The notes below the pieces were generated by a model. That model made no database searches. It saw nothing but the letters and a program-made list of their open reading frames with translations, and was not told the origin of the DNA. This document shows positions 6,124 to 14,166 of a stretch of DNA of 24,473 nt, one piece after another. This DNA comes from an uncultured Anaerovibrio sp. (GTDB lineage: Bacteria > Bacillota > Negativicutes > Selenomonadales > Selenomonadaceae), in assembly GCA_934203205.1 (NCBI GenBank), contig CAKPYV010000032.1:1-24473 (forward strand), written 5' to 3'. The translations under genes were made by a program, and so were the position numbers. Position 1 is the first letter of the stretch; the number at the start of each line of letters is the position of its first letter.

Positions 6124-7413
6124 ATGCAGTTTATTGATAGAATTACCATCAAGGTAACAGCAGGTACTGGTGGACATGGCAAGTCCGCCTTCCGCAGAGA
6201 AAAATTTGTAGCCAAGGGCGGCCCCTCTGGTGGTGACGGTGGCCGTGGCGGTGATATTGTTTTTCGGGTAGATAACAATATGAATACTCTGTTGGATTTT
6301 CGCTTCCATCGCAAGTTTGTAGCTAAGAATGGCGAAAATGGGGATATCAAGAATCAGTATGGCCATAATGCGCCACCATGTATCGTCAAGGTACCACAGG
6401 GAACCTTGGTTAAGGATGCAGATACTGGTGAGACTCTGGCTGATTTGACAGAGCTGGGCCAGGAGGCTGTTATTGCCAAGGGCGGCCGGGGTGGCCGGGG
6501 CAATGCCAAATTTGCCAATAGTGCCAATAGAGCACCAACATTTGCTGAATTAGGTGAGCCAGGAGAGGTTAGAAACCTTTTGCTGGAGTTGAAGCTGCTG
6601 GCGGATGTAGGCTTGGTAGGCTATCCAAGTGTAGGTAAATCCAGTCTGGTATCCAAGGTTTCTGCTGCCCGCCCGGAGATTGCCGAATATCATTTTACCA
6701 CTATTACTCCTGTATTAGGCGTGGTAAATGTAGGTGAGCTGGGAGACGAAAAGACCTTTGTTATGGCAGATATTCCAGGTCTTATAGATGGTGCCTCTGA
6801 GGGGGTAGGCCTTGGTCACGATTTCCTCCGCCATGTTGAGAGAACCAAGGTTATTGTGCACATCGTAGATGCTTCTGGTATTGAGGGCAGAGATCCGGTA
6901 GAGGATTATTACAAGATTAACAAGGAATTGAAGTTGTACAGTGAGAGGATTTCCCGCAGACCTCAGATTTTGGCTGCTAACAAAATGGATTTGCCAGGAG
7001 CAGAGGAAAATCTGGTGCGCTTGAAGGAGCTGGCAGAAAAGGAAGGTATTCAGATATTCCCAATTTGCGCAGCTACTGGTCAGGGACTGAGAGAGCTGAT
7101 TAATGCTGTAGCCAAGGCTCTGGACGAGTACATTGAGGAACCAGAGATTGAAGAGGGCGAAAAGGTTTATGAGGCTCAGGAGGAAGATCCGGACAAGGTA
7201 AATATTACTCGGGATATGTCTGGTGACTTTGTGGTTAGCGGCAAGTCTTTGGACAAGCTGGTGGCTATGACCAACTTCGGCAATGATGAGGCTGTCCGCC
7301 GCTTCCAGTATATCTGGCGTATCAAGGGCATTGATAAGAAGCTGCAGGAGAAAGGTATCAAGGAAGGAGATACCGTTCACATCGGTGATATGGAATTTGA
7401 GTACAGAGAGTAA
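6124..7413 (+). CDS. obgE: GTPase ObgE/CgtA
   Basis: Essential GTPase acting in late 50S subunit assembly and stress signalling. The 429 residues comprise the glycine-rich Obg fold (about 1-158; GGPSGGDGGRGGD, GGRGGRGN), the G domain (about 160-330) and a C-terminal OCT domain (about 345-425). GTP motifs are GYPSVGKSS at 166, the TTITP switch I, DIPG at 216 and NKMD at 286. The ATG has AAGGAGG at 6112-6118, 5 bases upstream. It is followed by yhbY, another ribosome-assembly gene. A weak promoter (TTGAAT 6039, TATAGG 6062) may lie upstream, but I am not sure of it. Confidence 0.98.
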   Translation: MQFIDRITIKVTAGTGGHGKSAFRREKFVAKGGPSGGDGGRGGDIVFRVDNNMNTLLDFRFHRKFVAKNGENGDIKNQYGHNAPPCIVKVPQGTLVKDADTGETLADLTELGQEAVIAKGGRGGRGNAKFANSANRAPTFAELGEPGEVRNLLLELKLLADVGLVGYPSVGKSSLVSKVSAARPEIAEYHFTTITPVLGVVNVGELGDEKTFVMADIPGLIDGASEGVGLGHDFLRHVERTKVIVHIVDASGIEGRDPVEDYYKINKELKLYSERISRRPQILAANKMDLPGAEENLVRLKELAEKEGIQIFPICAATGQGLRELINAVAKALDEYIEEPEIEEGEKVYEAQEEDPDKVNITRDMSGDFVVSGKSLDKLVAMTNFGNDEAVRRFQYIWRIKGIDKKLQEKGIKEGDTVHIGDMEFEYRE

Positions 7414-7449
7414 AGCTTTGTTTTTACGGATTATTATGGAGGATAGAAT

Positions 7450-7755
7450 TTGATAAAGAATACATTAACTGGCAAGCAGAAAAGCTTCCTGCGTTCTATG
7501 GGCATGACTATGGATCCCATTGTCAATATTGGCAAGGAGGGCGTTACTCCTACTGTGGTTACCGCAGCTCAGGAGGCTATCAAGAAACGGGAGCTGATTA
7601 AGGTAAGAGTTTTGCAGAACTGTTTTGAGGAACCTAGAGATGCTATTGAAACTCTGGCTGATCGCAGCAATGCCAATCTGGTACAGGTAATTGGCCGTAA
7701 CGGCTTGCTTTTTCGTCGGAATTTTGACAAGCCAAAAATTGAATTGCCTAAATAA
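7450..7755 (+). CDS. yhbY: Ribosome assembly RNA-binding protein YhbY (CRM domain)
   Basis: Small RNA-binding protein with a single CRM domain, associated with pre-50S particles. The 101 residues match the family length. It opens LTGKQKSFLRSMG and contains the GxxG-type loop in VNIGKEGVT and the C-terminal QVIGRNGLLFRR. The start is TTG at 7450, preceded by TGGAGGAT at 7437-7444; no ATG fits the family N-terminus. It follows obgE by 36 bases and probably shares its transcript. Confidence 0.93.
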   Translation: MIKNTLTGKQKSFLRSMGMTMDPIVNIGKEGVTPTVVTAAQEAIKKRELIKVRVLQNCFEEPRDAIETLADRSNANLVQVIGRNGLLFRRNFDKPKIELPK

Positions 7756-7815
7756 GGTTTATAGAGAATCCAATTTAGTACATAAATAAACAACCCTGGA
7801 AAGGATGATTTTGTC

Positions 7816-8940
7816 ATGGATATTAGAAAGCAGATAGGTAATGCCCAACGTATAGTTATCAAGGTGGGAACTAGCACTCTGCTGCACCCCAATGGCAAAA
7901 TCAACCTTTATCGTATTGAGCATTTGGCACGGGAATTGGCAGATTTGGCCAGCCAAGGCCGGGAGGTTATACTAGTTACCTCTGGTGCCATTGGGGTAGG
8001 AATGTTGCGGATGGGCTTGTCCCAGCGGCCAGACAGCCCCCAGGAGAAGCAGGCTCTGGCAGCAGTAGGCCAGGTACAGCTGATGCATCTTTATGACAAA
8101 TTCTTTACGGAATATGGTCAGGTTGTGGGCCAGGTTCTGCTGACCAAGGAGAATTTTGCTAACCACGATCAGTATATCAATGGCCGTAACACTATTTTGA
8201 CCATGCTGAAAAATAATGTTCTGCCAGTTATCAATGAAAATGATGCTGTTACCATTGCCGAGGTAAAGATTGGAGATAATGATACTCTATCAGCCACTGT
8301 AGCGGCTATGGTGGATGCAGATGTATTGATTATTCTTTCAGATATTGACGGGGTATATGATGCCAATCCTCAGACACACCCAGATGCCAAGCTGCTGCAT
8401 GAGATCCCAGAAATCACTCAGGCTGTGGAACATCTGGCAGGCGGAGCAGGCTCCAATGTAGGAACTGGCGGCATGGCTACCAAGATAGAGGCAGCCAAGA
8501 TTGCTGTAGCCAGCGGTGTAACCATGTTTATTGCTTCTGGCAGTGAAAACGGCATTCTGCGGGCAATTTTGCAGGGTGAGGAAATTGGTACAGTGTTCCC
8601 ACCAAGACCAGCTCATTTGCGGGCTCGTAAGGGATGGCTGGCCTTTGGTCGCCGTATTTCTGGTGTGCTTTTTGTGGATGAAGGCTGTGTCAAGGCCTTA
8701 AAGGCTGGTTCCAGCCTGTTGGCAGCAGGTATTACGGCTACTGAGGGCAATTATCCTGTTGGCAGTACCGTGCGAGTGTTGACTAATGATTATCAGGAAA
8801 TAGCCCGGGGCACCATTAATTATGCTGCGGAAATTATAGAAAAAATCAAGGGCAGAAAAACCTCCGATTTTGCAGGGCTGATTCAGGGAGAAATCCATGA
8901 TGAAGTTATTCATAGAGATAATATGGTATTAATGATTTGA
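7816..8940 (+). CDS. proB: Glutamate 5-kinase
   Basis: Phosphorylates glutamate with ATP to gamma-glutamyl phosphate, the first step of proline synthesis in the cytoplasm. The 374-residue protein has an amino-acid kinase domain (about 1-260; IVIKVGTS with Lys16, VTSGAIGVG at 54-62, NENDAV, LSDIDGVYDANP, GGMATKIEAA). A C-terminal PUA domain follows (about 280-360; RARKGWLAFG onward), the common long form. The ATG at 7816 has AAAGGAT upstream. It is followed by proA 25 bases later, so the two form an operon. Feedback inhibition by proline is known for the family. Confidence 0.97.
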   Translation: MDIRKQIGNAQRIVIKVGTSTLLHPNGKINLYRIEHLARELADLASQGREVILVTSGAIGVGMLRMGLSQRPDSPQEKQALAAVGQVQLMHLYDKFFTEYGQVVGQVLLTKENFANHDQYINGRNTILTMLKNNVLPVINENDAVTIAEVKIGDNDTLSATVAAMVDADVLIILSDIDGVYDANPQTHPDAKLLHEIPEITQAVEHLAGGAGSNVGTGGMATKIEAAKIAVASGVTMFIASGSENGILRAILQGEEIGTVFPPRPAHLRARKGWLAFGRRISGVLFVDEGCVKALKAGSSLLAAGITATEGNYPVGSTVRVLTNDYQEIARGTINYAAEIIEKIKGRKTSDFAGLIQGEIHDEVIHRDNMVLMI

Positions 8941-8965
8941 TAGATTGCCGTAGGAGGGATTTTAG

Positions 8966-10219
8966 ATGGATTTACAGGAAATGATTTTAGCCAAGGCTGG
9001 TGCTGCCAAGGAGGCTGCCCAGTCCATGAATATGCTTTCTACTGTGGTAAAGAATGAGGCCTTGCTGGCTATGGCTCACGCCTTGGAGCAGCGTTGTGAG
9101 GCGGTTTTGGAGGCCAATCAACAGGATTTGGAGCAGGCTCGCCACAAGGGAGTTAAGCGTTCCTATCTGGATAGATTAATGCTGGATGAAAGCAGAATCA
9201 AGGGAATGGCTGATGGCCTCAGACAGGCTGCAGCCCTGCCAGATCCTATTGGAGAAGGGGATTATTCCACCATTCGTCCCAATGGCCTGGAAATCCGCCG
9301 GGTACGGGTGCCTTTAGGTGTGGTAGGCATGATTTATGAGGCCAGACCAAATGTAACAGCAGATGCTATTGGCTTGTGCCTGAAATCCGGCAACAGTGTT
9401 CTCCTTAGGGGAGGCTCTGAAGCCTTGCTGTCCAACAAGGCTATTGCCACAATTATGTCCGAGGCGGCTTATCATGCTGGTATTCCAGAGGGAGCTATCC
9501 AGCTGATTGATACCACAGACCGGGAAGCGGTAAATATTATGCTGCGGTTAAAGGAATATTTGGATGTAATTATTCCTCGTGGTGGAGCTGGCCTTATTAA
9601 GACTGTAGTAGAAAACAGTATTGTACCTGTTATTGAAACCGGCACCGGTGTGTGTCATACCTTTGTAGATGCTACAGCTGATTTGTCTATGGCCTTGAAT
9701 ATAGCCATTAATGCCAAGACATCCCGTCCTTCTGTGTGCAATGCCATGGAAAGCTTGCTGGTTCACGAGCAGGTGGCAGGAGAGTTTTTGCCTGTATTGC
9801 AGGAAGCTATGGCAGCCAAGAACTGCGAACTGCGGGGCTGTCCAAAATGCCGGGCTATTTTGCCTGATATGGTGGAGGCAGTGCCAGAGGATTGGAGCAC
9901 AGAATATGGCGATTTGATTCTCTCCGTCAAGGTGGTTTCTGATATTCAGGAGGCTATTGCTCATATTAATAAATATAATACTGGTCATTCTGAGGCTATT
10001 ATTACGGAAAGCCTTCATAATGCCAGACTGTTCCAGCGTTGTGTAGATGCAGCGGCAGTATATGTAAATGCTTCTACCAGATTTTCTGATGGCTGTGAAT
10101 TTGGCTTTGGGGCGGAAATTGGCATTAGCACTCAGAAGCTTCACGCTAGAGGGCCTATGGGCTTGCTGGCCTTAACCAGTACCAAATATCTGGTGGTAGG
10201 CGATGGACAGATTCGCTAA
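8966..10219 (+). CDS. proA: Glutamate-5-semialdehyde dehydrogenase (gamma-glutamyl phosphate reductase)
   Basis: Reduces gamma-glutamyl phosphate with NADPH to glutamate semialdehyde, the step after ProB; the product cyclises spontaneously. The 417 residues are the normal length. The catalytic cysteine is C230 in ETGTGVCHTFVD. Other family features are YEARPNVTADA, LRGGSEA, and the C-terminal RFSDGCEFGFGAEIGISTQKLHARGPMG region, seen as successive motifs. A GTAGGAGGG ribosome site precedes the ATG. Its last 17 bases overlap a small ORF in another frame. Confidence 0.97.
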   Translation: MDLQEMILAKAGAAKEAAQSMNMLSTVVKNEALLAMAHALEQRCEAVLEANQQDLEQARHKGVKRSYLDRLMLDESRIKGMADGLRQAAALPDPIGEGDYSTIRPNGLEIRRVRVPLGVVGMIYEARPNVTADAIGLCLKSGNSVLLRGGSEALLSNKAIATIMSEAAYHAGIPEGAIQLIDTTDREAVNIMLRLKEYLDVIIPRGGAGLIKTVVENSIVPVIETGTGVCHTFVDATADLSMALNIAINAKTSRPSVCNAMESLLVHEQVAGEFLPVLQEAMAAKNCELRGCPKCRAILPDMVEAVPEDWSTEYGDLILSVKVVSDIQEAIAHINKYNTGHSEAIITESLHNARLFQRCVDAAAVYVNASTRFSDGCEFGFGAEIGISTQKLHARGPMGLLALTSTKYLVVGDGQIR

Positions 10220-10355
10220 GTTAAGGGCTTATTTCAGAACTATAAGGCAGTATACTTGCAATGCCAAGGGTCGTCACGATATACTTGATTATGGCAGAGC
10301 CTTATTTTGCATATTGCTAACAGTGCTTGTTTTGTGGAAGCTATTGGGCTTTTGA
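10203..10355 (+). CDS. Small putative single-pass membrane protein overlapping proA
   Basis: A 50-codon open frame, starting ATG inside the last codons of proA and ending TGA at 10353-10355. The N-terminal half is basic and soluble-looking (MDRFAKLRAYFRTIRQ). The last 18 residues (ALFCILLTVLVLWKLLGF) are a good transmembrane segment running to the end, a tail-anchored layout. A GGTGG at 10191-10195 could serve as ribosome site, and the overlap suggests coupling to proA. The ORF explains most of the 220-base gap before nadD. Against it, it uses several rare codons (ATA, AGG, CTA) and I recognise no family. Function unknown; it could be a chance ORF. Confidence 0.4.
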   Translation: MDRFAKLRAYFRTIRQYTCNAKGRHDILDYGRALFCILLTVLVLWKLLGF

Positions 10356-10439
10356 TGGAAATATTGTTGTTGGAGGCTGACCTATTCTAAGGCTATAGCC
10401 TTGGACAGGCCGTTATATATGGGCAAAGGGGAGTTGACA

Positions 10440-11054
10440 ATGGGAAAAAAAAGAGTTGGTATCTTTGGTGGCACCTTTGATCCCATTCATATGGGGCATC
10501 TTATTGTGGCAGAAACCATTATGGATGAATTTCATTTGGACAAGGTGGTTTTTATTCCTGCTGCAGTGCCTCCCCACAAATTGGACAGGCAAATCTCTCC
10601 AGCCAAGCATCGTTATATGATGACCATGCTGGCCACCTGTTCCAATCCCCGTTTTCAGGTATCTGATATGGAAATGCACCGGCAGGGACCATCCTATAGC
10701 CGGGATACTCTGGCTCAGCTGCTAGAGGAGCATGGCAGTGACACAGAATTTTATTTTATTGTAGGGGCAGATTCGGTGGAAAACCTCCATACTTGGAATC
10801 GTATTGATGAATTATTGACCATGTGCCATTTTATTGGGGCATCTCGGCCAGGCTGTATGCCGGATATGGAGAAAATTGCTCAACGCTTTGGGCCTTTGGC
10901 AGAGAAAATTCACTGTTTAGAAACTCCGGAGCTGGAAATTTCTTCCACAGAAATTCGCCATAGAGTAGGCAAAAAAAAAACAATACGCTATATTGTGCCT
11001 GAAACGGTGGAACAATATATTTATAAAGAAAAATTATATTTGGATATGGTATAA
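10440..11054 (+). CDS. nadD: Nicotinate-nucleotide adenylyltransferase
   Basis: Transfers AMP from ATP to nicotinate mononucleotide, giving deamido-NAD in NAD synthesis. The 204-residue protein has the nucleotidyltransferase N-terminus GIFGGTFDPIHMGHL (residues 7-21; HxGH at 17-20), VPPHK, the DSVENLHTW region and the C-terminal ISSTEIR (167-173). The frame is open to a TTG at 10401, but AAAGGGGAG at 10425-10433 fixes the ATG at 10440. A run of ten A (10971-10980) lies in the 3' part. It begins a tightly packed set nadD-yqeK-LCP-rsfS-cvfB. Confidence 0.96.
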   Translation: MGKKRVGIFGGTFDPIHMGHLIVAETIMDEFHLDKVVFIPAAVPPHKLDRQISPAKHRYMMTMLATCSNPRFQVSDMEMHRQGPSYSRDTLAQLLEEHGSDTEFYFIVGADSVENLHTWNRIDELLTMCHFIGASRPGCMPDMEKIAQRFGPLAEKIHCLETPELEISSTEIRHRVGKKKTIRYIVPETVEQYIYKEKLYLDMV

Positions 11055-11071
11055 TAAAGAGGGCTGTGGCT

Positions 11072-11659
11072 ATGAACTATGAGGAAATGAAAACAAAATT
11101 GCAATCCAGATTAAAGCCATCAAGGTATGAGCATTCAGTAGGGGTGGCAGAAACAGCAGTCTTTTTGGCTGAGAGATTTCATGTTGATGTGGAGAAGGCC
11201 CGCATTGCAGGCTTGCTTCATGACTGTGCCCGTCAGTATTCTAATGAGCAGCTGCCTCAGGAGGCTTCGGGCCGAGGTATTGCCATTGGGCCAGTGGAAA
11301 AGGAAATGCCTCTTTTGCTTCATGGCTATGTAGGTGCTCAGTTGATTGCTGAGGAATATGATGTAGATTCTCCTGATATAGCCCAGGCCATTTATCGTCA
11401 TACGGTGGGAGGCCCTCATATGACTGATTTGGACAAGATTGTTTATTTTGCCGATATGATTGAGCCCCATCGAAATTATCCAGAGGTAGAGGAGCTGCGT
11501 CGGCTGTCCAGAGAAGCTTCCTTGGATGAAATGGTCTTGGAGGGACTGAACCAGTCCATTATTTTTGTGGTAAGCAAGGGACATTTACTACATCCTGATA
11601 CCATTGCCGCTAGGAATGATATTCTTTTGGAAAACTCTAAGAAAGCTGATTTGGATTGA
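11072..11659 (+). CDS. yqeK: Symmetrical Ap4A hydrolase, HD domain, YqeK family
   Basis: HD-domain metal-dependent phosphohydrolase; family members split diadenosine tetraphosphate into two ADP. The 195 residues carry His21 (RYEHSVGVAE), the HD pair H50-D51 (GLLHDCAR), a later YRHTVG histidine and the YFADMIEP aspartate, which together make the metal site. A GTG at 11066 is in frame, but AAGAGGG at 11058-11063 is better spaced (8 bases) for the ATG at 11072. It follows nadD by 17 bases, the usual Firmicute arrangement. Confidence 0.93.
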   Translation: MNYEEMKTKLQSRLKPSRYEHSVGVAETAVFLAERFHVDVEKARIAGLLHDCARQYSNEQLPQEASGRGIAIGPVEKEMPLLLHGYVGAQLIAEEYDVDSPDIAQAIYRHTVGGPHMTDLDKIVYFADMIEPHRNYPEVEELRRLSREASLDEMVLEGLNQSIIFVVSKGHLLHPDTIAARNDILLENSKKADLD

Positions 11660-11664
11660 TGTAG

Positions 11665-12693
11665 ATGGTAAGCCAGACAAAAATAAATGTAGAACGCAAA
11701 AGAAAAATTCGGCGAAAAAAACGCAGGGTGAAGTTCTTTCGCCTGCTGGTAGTCATGGTTATTTTTTGCTTTATTACGACCGCTGTAGGCTGGGTTTGCC
11801 AGCAGGCATACAATTGGGCAGCTAAGACTTATGCAGTTTACGCAGAGATTTATGATGGCTATAGACAGCGCCGAGAGCTAAGGGCTGCCAGCTTTGATCC
11901 GCGTTTTGATGGTTATACCAATATTCTTTTTGTGGGATTGGATACTGGAGCTGAGGGTATGGGACAGCAGGCGGACAATATGTTTTTATTAAGCTTTCGC
12001 CATGAGGATGGAGCAGTCCGCATTGTGAATATACCTCGTTTTACCTTGACGGAAATCCCAGGTATCCAAGGAACTCAGCGTTTGAATAGTGCCTATCCCT
12101 ATGGAGGTATTAATCTTTTGGAGCAGTCAGTGGAAAAGCTGTTGAACGTAACAGTACATCACAATGTAGTGATTGATACAGAGGCTCTCAGGGAGTTGGT
12201 GGATGTTATTGGTGGCATAGACATATATGTGGAAACCAATATGGATTATGATGATCCAGAGGATGATCTTCACATTCACATTCCCAAGGGATATCAGCAT
12301 ATGGATGGTGATACGGCTCAGAAATATCTACGGTATGCCAGTGATGATTTAGGAGCCTATGGTCGAGGCAAGAGACAGCAGAGCTTTATCAAGGCTGTGT
12401 ACAATCGAATGTTGCAACCGGATATGGTAACCAAGCTGCCTCAGCTGACAGATGTATGGCAGCGTCGGGTACATACCACCATTGAGGTTTTTGATGCAGG
12501 TCATTTTGCCAGCCTGGTTAGCAAACTGGCTAATGTTCAGCCAGAGATGAAGCTGCTGCCGGGAGGCTGGGATCAATACGGTTCCTGGGTATCCAATCCT
12601 CAGGATGTACAAAATATGATGAATGGGCTTTTCCCACAGCCGGAGGAGCAGGAAGAAAATAAAGGATTTTTTGATTTTTTAAAGGAGGAATAA
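11665..12693 (+). CDS. LytR-CpsA-Psr (LCP) family membrane protein, atypical active site
   Basis: LCP proteins transfer glycan polymers from a lipid carrier to cell-wall components at the outer face of the membrane. This 342-residue protein has a very basic cytoplasmic N-terminus (1-24), one transmembrane helix (about 25-47) and an LCP domain (about 84-260). Recognisable motifs are NILFVGLD (86-93), IPRFT (Arg125), YPYGG and GRGKRQQ (233-239). Two positions depart from the usual motifs: RSD is QAD (102-104), and the second arginine of the usual RxR is Ala225 in LRYAS. Asp93 and Asp104 remain. It starts 5 bases after yqeK with a poor ribosome site, suggesting coupling. Wall-ligase activity is therefore uncertain. 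Confidence 0.85.
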   Translation: MVSQTKINVERKRKIRRKKRRVKFFRLLVVMVIFCFITTAVGWVCQQAYNWAAKTYAVYAEIYDGYRQRRELRAASFDPRFDGYTNILFVGLDTGAEGMGQQADNMFLLSFRHEDGAVRIVNIPRFTLTEIPGIQGTQRLNSAYPYGGINLLEQSVEKLLNVTVHHNVVIDTEALRELVDVIGGIDIYVETNMDYDDPEDDLHIHIPKGYQHMDGDTAQKYLRYASDDLGAYGRGKRQQSFIKAVYNRMLQPDMVTKLPQLTDVWQRRVHTTIEVFDAGHFASLVSKLANVQPEMKLLPGGWDQYGSWVSNPQDVQNMMNGLFPQPEEQEENKGFFDFLKEE

Positions 12694-12694
12694 T

Positions 12695-13048
12695 ATGGTA
12701 AAAACATCTCTTGAATTGGCAAAGCTCATAGCCGAGGCTGCCTCTGACAAAAAGGCTAGAGATATTGTGCTGATGAATATGATTGATTTGACACCAACTA
12801 CAGATTATTTTGTAGTTTGCTCTGCGGGCAGTACTACCCAGGTACGGGCAATTGCTGATAATATTGAGGAAAAGCTTCAGGAGGAGGCAGGTATTGAGTT
12901 CCTGCACAAGGAAGGCTATCGCGAGGGCGAGTGGGTGCTGTTGGATTATGGTGACTGTGTAGCCCACATCTTCCTGCAGGACAGCCGTGAATACTATGCC
13001 TTGGAAACTCTGTGGGGTGATGCAGAGTTGACACCTTATGAGGATTGA
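12695..13048 (+). CDS. rsfS: Ribosome silencing factor RsfS
   Basis: Binds L14 on free 50S subunits and blocks joining with 30S, lowering translation in starvation. The 117 residues match the family, with DIVLMNMIDLTPTTDYFVV, the RAIADNIEEKL helix, EGEWVLLDYGDCVAHIF and REYYALETLWGDAE. AAAGGAGGAA at 12681-12690 lies inside the end of the LCP gene. The stop overlaps the next gene's start region (TGATGATG). The nadD-yqeK-LCP-rsfS order is typical of Firmicutes. Confidence 0.96.
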   Translation: MVKTSLELAKLIAEAASDKKARDIVLMNMIDLTPTTDYFVVCSAGSTTQVRAIADNIEEKLQEEAGIEFLHKEGYREGEWVLLDYGDCVAHIFLQDSREYYALETLWGDAELTPYED

Positions 13049-13050
13049 TG

Positions 13051-13980
13051 ATGGCAGGTATGAATAATTCACGTCGTGGCGGCTTCCGTCAGAGGGAAAG
13101 CCGTTCTCCTAGAGAAGAAAAGCCTGTTATGAAATATGGCCCTAGTACAGTGGCAGTGCTGACTGTTGTGCGAGAATCTGAAATGGGTGCCTTTCTGGAT
13201 GCAGAAACCGGTCGAACCAATGATGATATTCTGCTGCACAAGACTCAGCAGACGGAACCGGTACATATTGGGGATCAGGTAAAGGTGTTCCTGTATTTAG
13301 ATCCTAAGCATCGTCTGACTGCCAGTATGCGAGTACCTAGATTGAAGGAAGGTCAGATTGCTCGGATGCGGGTTATCAATGTTACCAAGGATGGTGCCTT
13401 TTTAGATGTAGGTGCGGAGCGTGGTATCTTCATGCCTTATGCTGGTATGAGAGGCAAGCTGCAGATTGGCGAAGTGGTATGGGCCAAGCTTTATACTGAT
13501 AAGTCTGGCCGTCTGGCTGTAACCATGAAGGTTGAGGACGAAATGCGTCGTGCCTCTGTCAAAGCAGTAGATGTTCACAAGGGACAGATGGTTAAAGGTT
13601 CTGTGTACAATATTACAGATAGTGGCGCTTTTATGCTAACCACTGAGCGCTATATTGCCTTTATTGCCAACAAGGAAATGCAGGAGCATCCAAGAGTTGG
13701 CCAGGAGTTGGAGGCTCGCGTTACCTATGTTCGTCCAGATGGTAGAATAAATGCTTCTTTAAGAGAAGCCAAGGAAAAGGCTCTGGTCAGTGATGCAGAC
13801 AAGATATTAATGTTTTTGCAATCCAATAACGGTCGTATGCCTTATTGCGATACCAGCAGTCCGGAGCTTATCAAGGGCAAATTCAAAATAAGCAAGGCAG
13901 CCTTCAAAAGAGCCTTGGGCCATTTATACAAGGATGGTCTGATTGAAATGAAGGATGGCTGGACTTATTTGTGCAATTAA
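13051..13980 (+). CDS. cvfB: S1 RNA-binding protein, CvfB/YitL family
   Basis: Cytoplasmic RNA-binding protein of about 309 residues, with tandem S1/S1-like OB folds (about 25-90, 95-155, 165-235; for example ARMRVINVTKDGAFLDVG and VKGSVYNITDSGAFML). A C-terminal winged helix follows (about 240-305; SKAAFKRALGHLYKDGLI). CvfB affects virulence gene expression in Staphylococcus; the precise role is unclear. The start is ambiguous among TTG 13045, ATG 13048, 13051 and 13060. GAGGAT at 13040-13045 best fits 13051. A basic, arginine-rich N-terminal tail (NNSRRGGFRQRESRSPREEK) precedes the first S1 domain. Confidence 0.88.
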   Translation: MAGMNNSRRGGFRQRESRSPREEKPVMKYGPSTVAVLTVVRESEMGAFLDAETGRTNDDILLHKTQQTEPVHIGDQVKVFLYLDPKHRLTASMRVPRLKEGQIARMRVINVTKDGAFLDVGAERGIFMPYAGMRGKLQIGEVVWAKLYTDKSGRLAVTMKVEDEMRRASVKAVDVHKGQMVKGSVYNITDSGAFMLTTERYIAFIANKEMQEHPRVGQELEARVTYVRPDGRINASLREAKEKALVSDADKILMFLQSNNGRMPYCDTSSPELIKGKFKISKAAFKRALGHLYKDGLIEMKDGWTYLCN

Positions 13981-14010
13981 GTCTATTTTTTAAAAGTTTT
14001 TTGGAACTTA

Positions 14011-14039
14011 GCAGGATTTTATTTATTTGTCACGAATAA
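14011..14039 (+). promoter_or_regulatory. Sigma-H-like promoter upstream of cheV
   Basis: GCAGGATTT (14011-14019), 11 bases, then CACGAATAA (14031-14039) fits the Firmicute sigma-H pattern RnAGGAwWW-N11/12-RnnGAATww at nearly all positions. No good sigma-A or sigma-28 promoter is seen in the 187-base gap. The transcript would have a leader of about 120 bases. Confidence 0.6.
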
Positions 14040-14166
14040 AGTATGTAAGGAATATTTTCTTCTTTTTACAGGGAGAAATTTCAATATGTGTTAAATATAT
14101 CTGTGATTGCACAGGCTTAGAGGTCAATAGACAATTACAGAGGTAAGATAAGATGGGGGCGATATA

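Noticed and set aside
10242..10305. Nested inverted repeats (ATAAGGC/GCCTTAT, AGTATA/TATACT) as a structured RNA
   Set aside because: Arms are short and the spacing wide; the stretch is better explained by the small ORF at 10203-10355.
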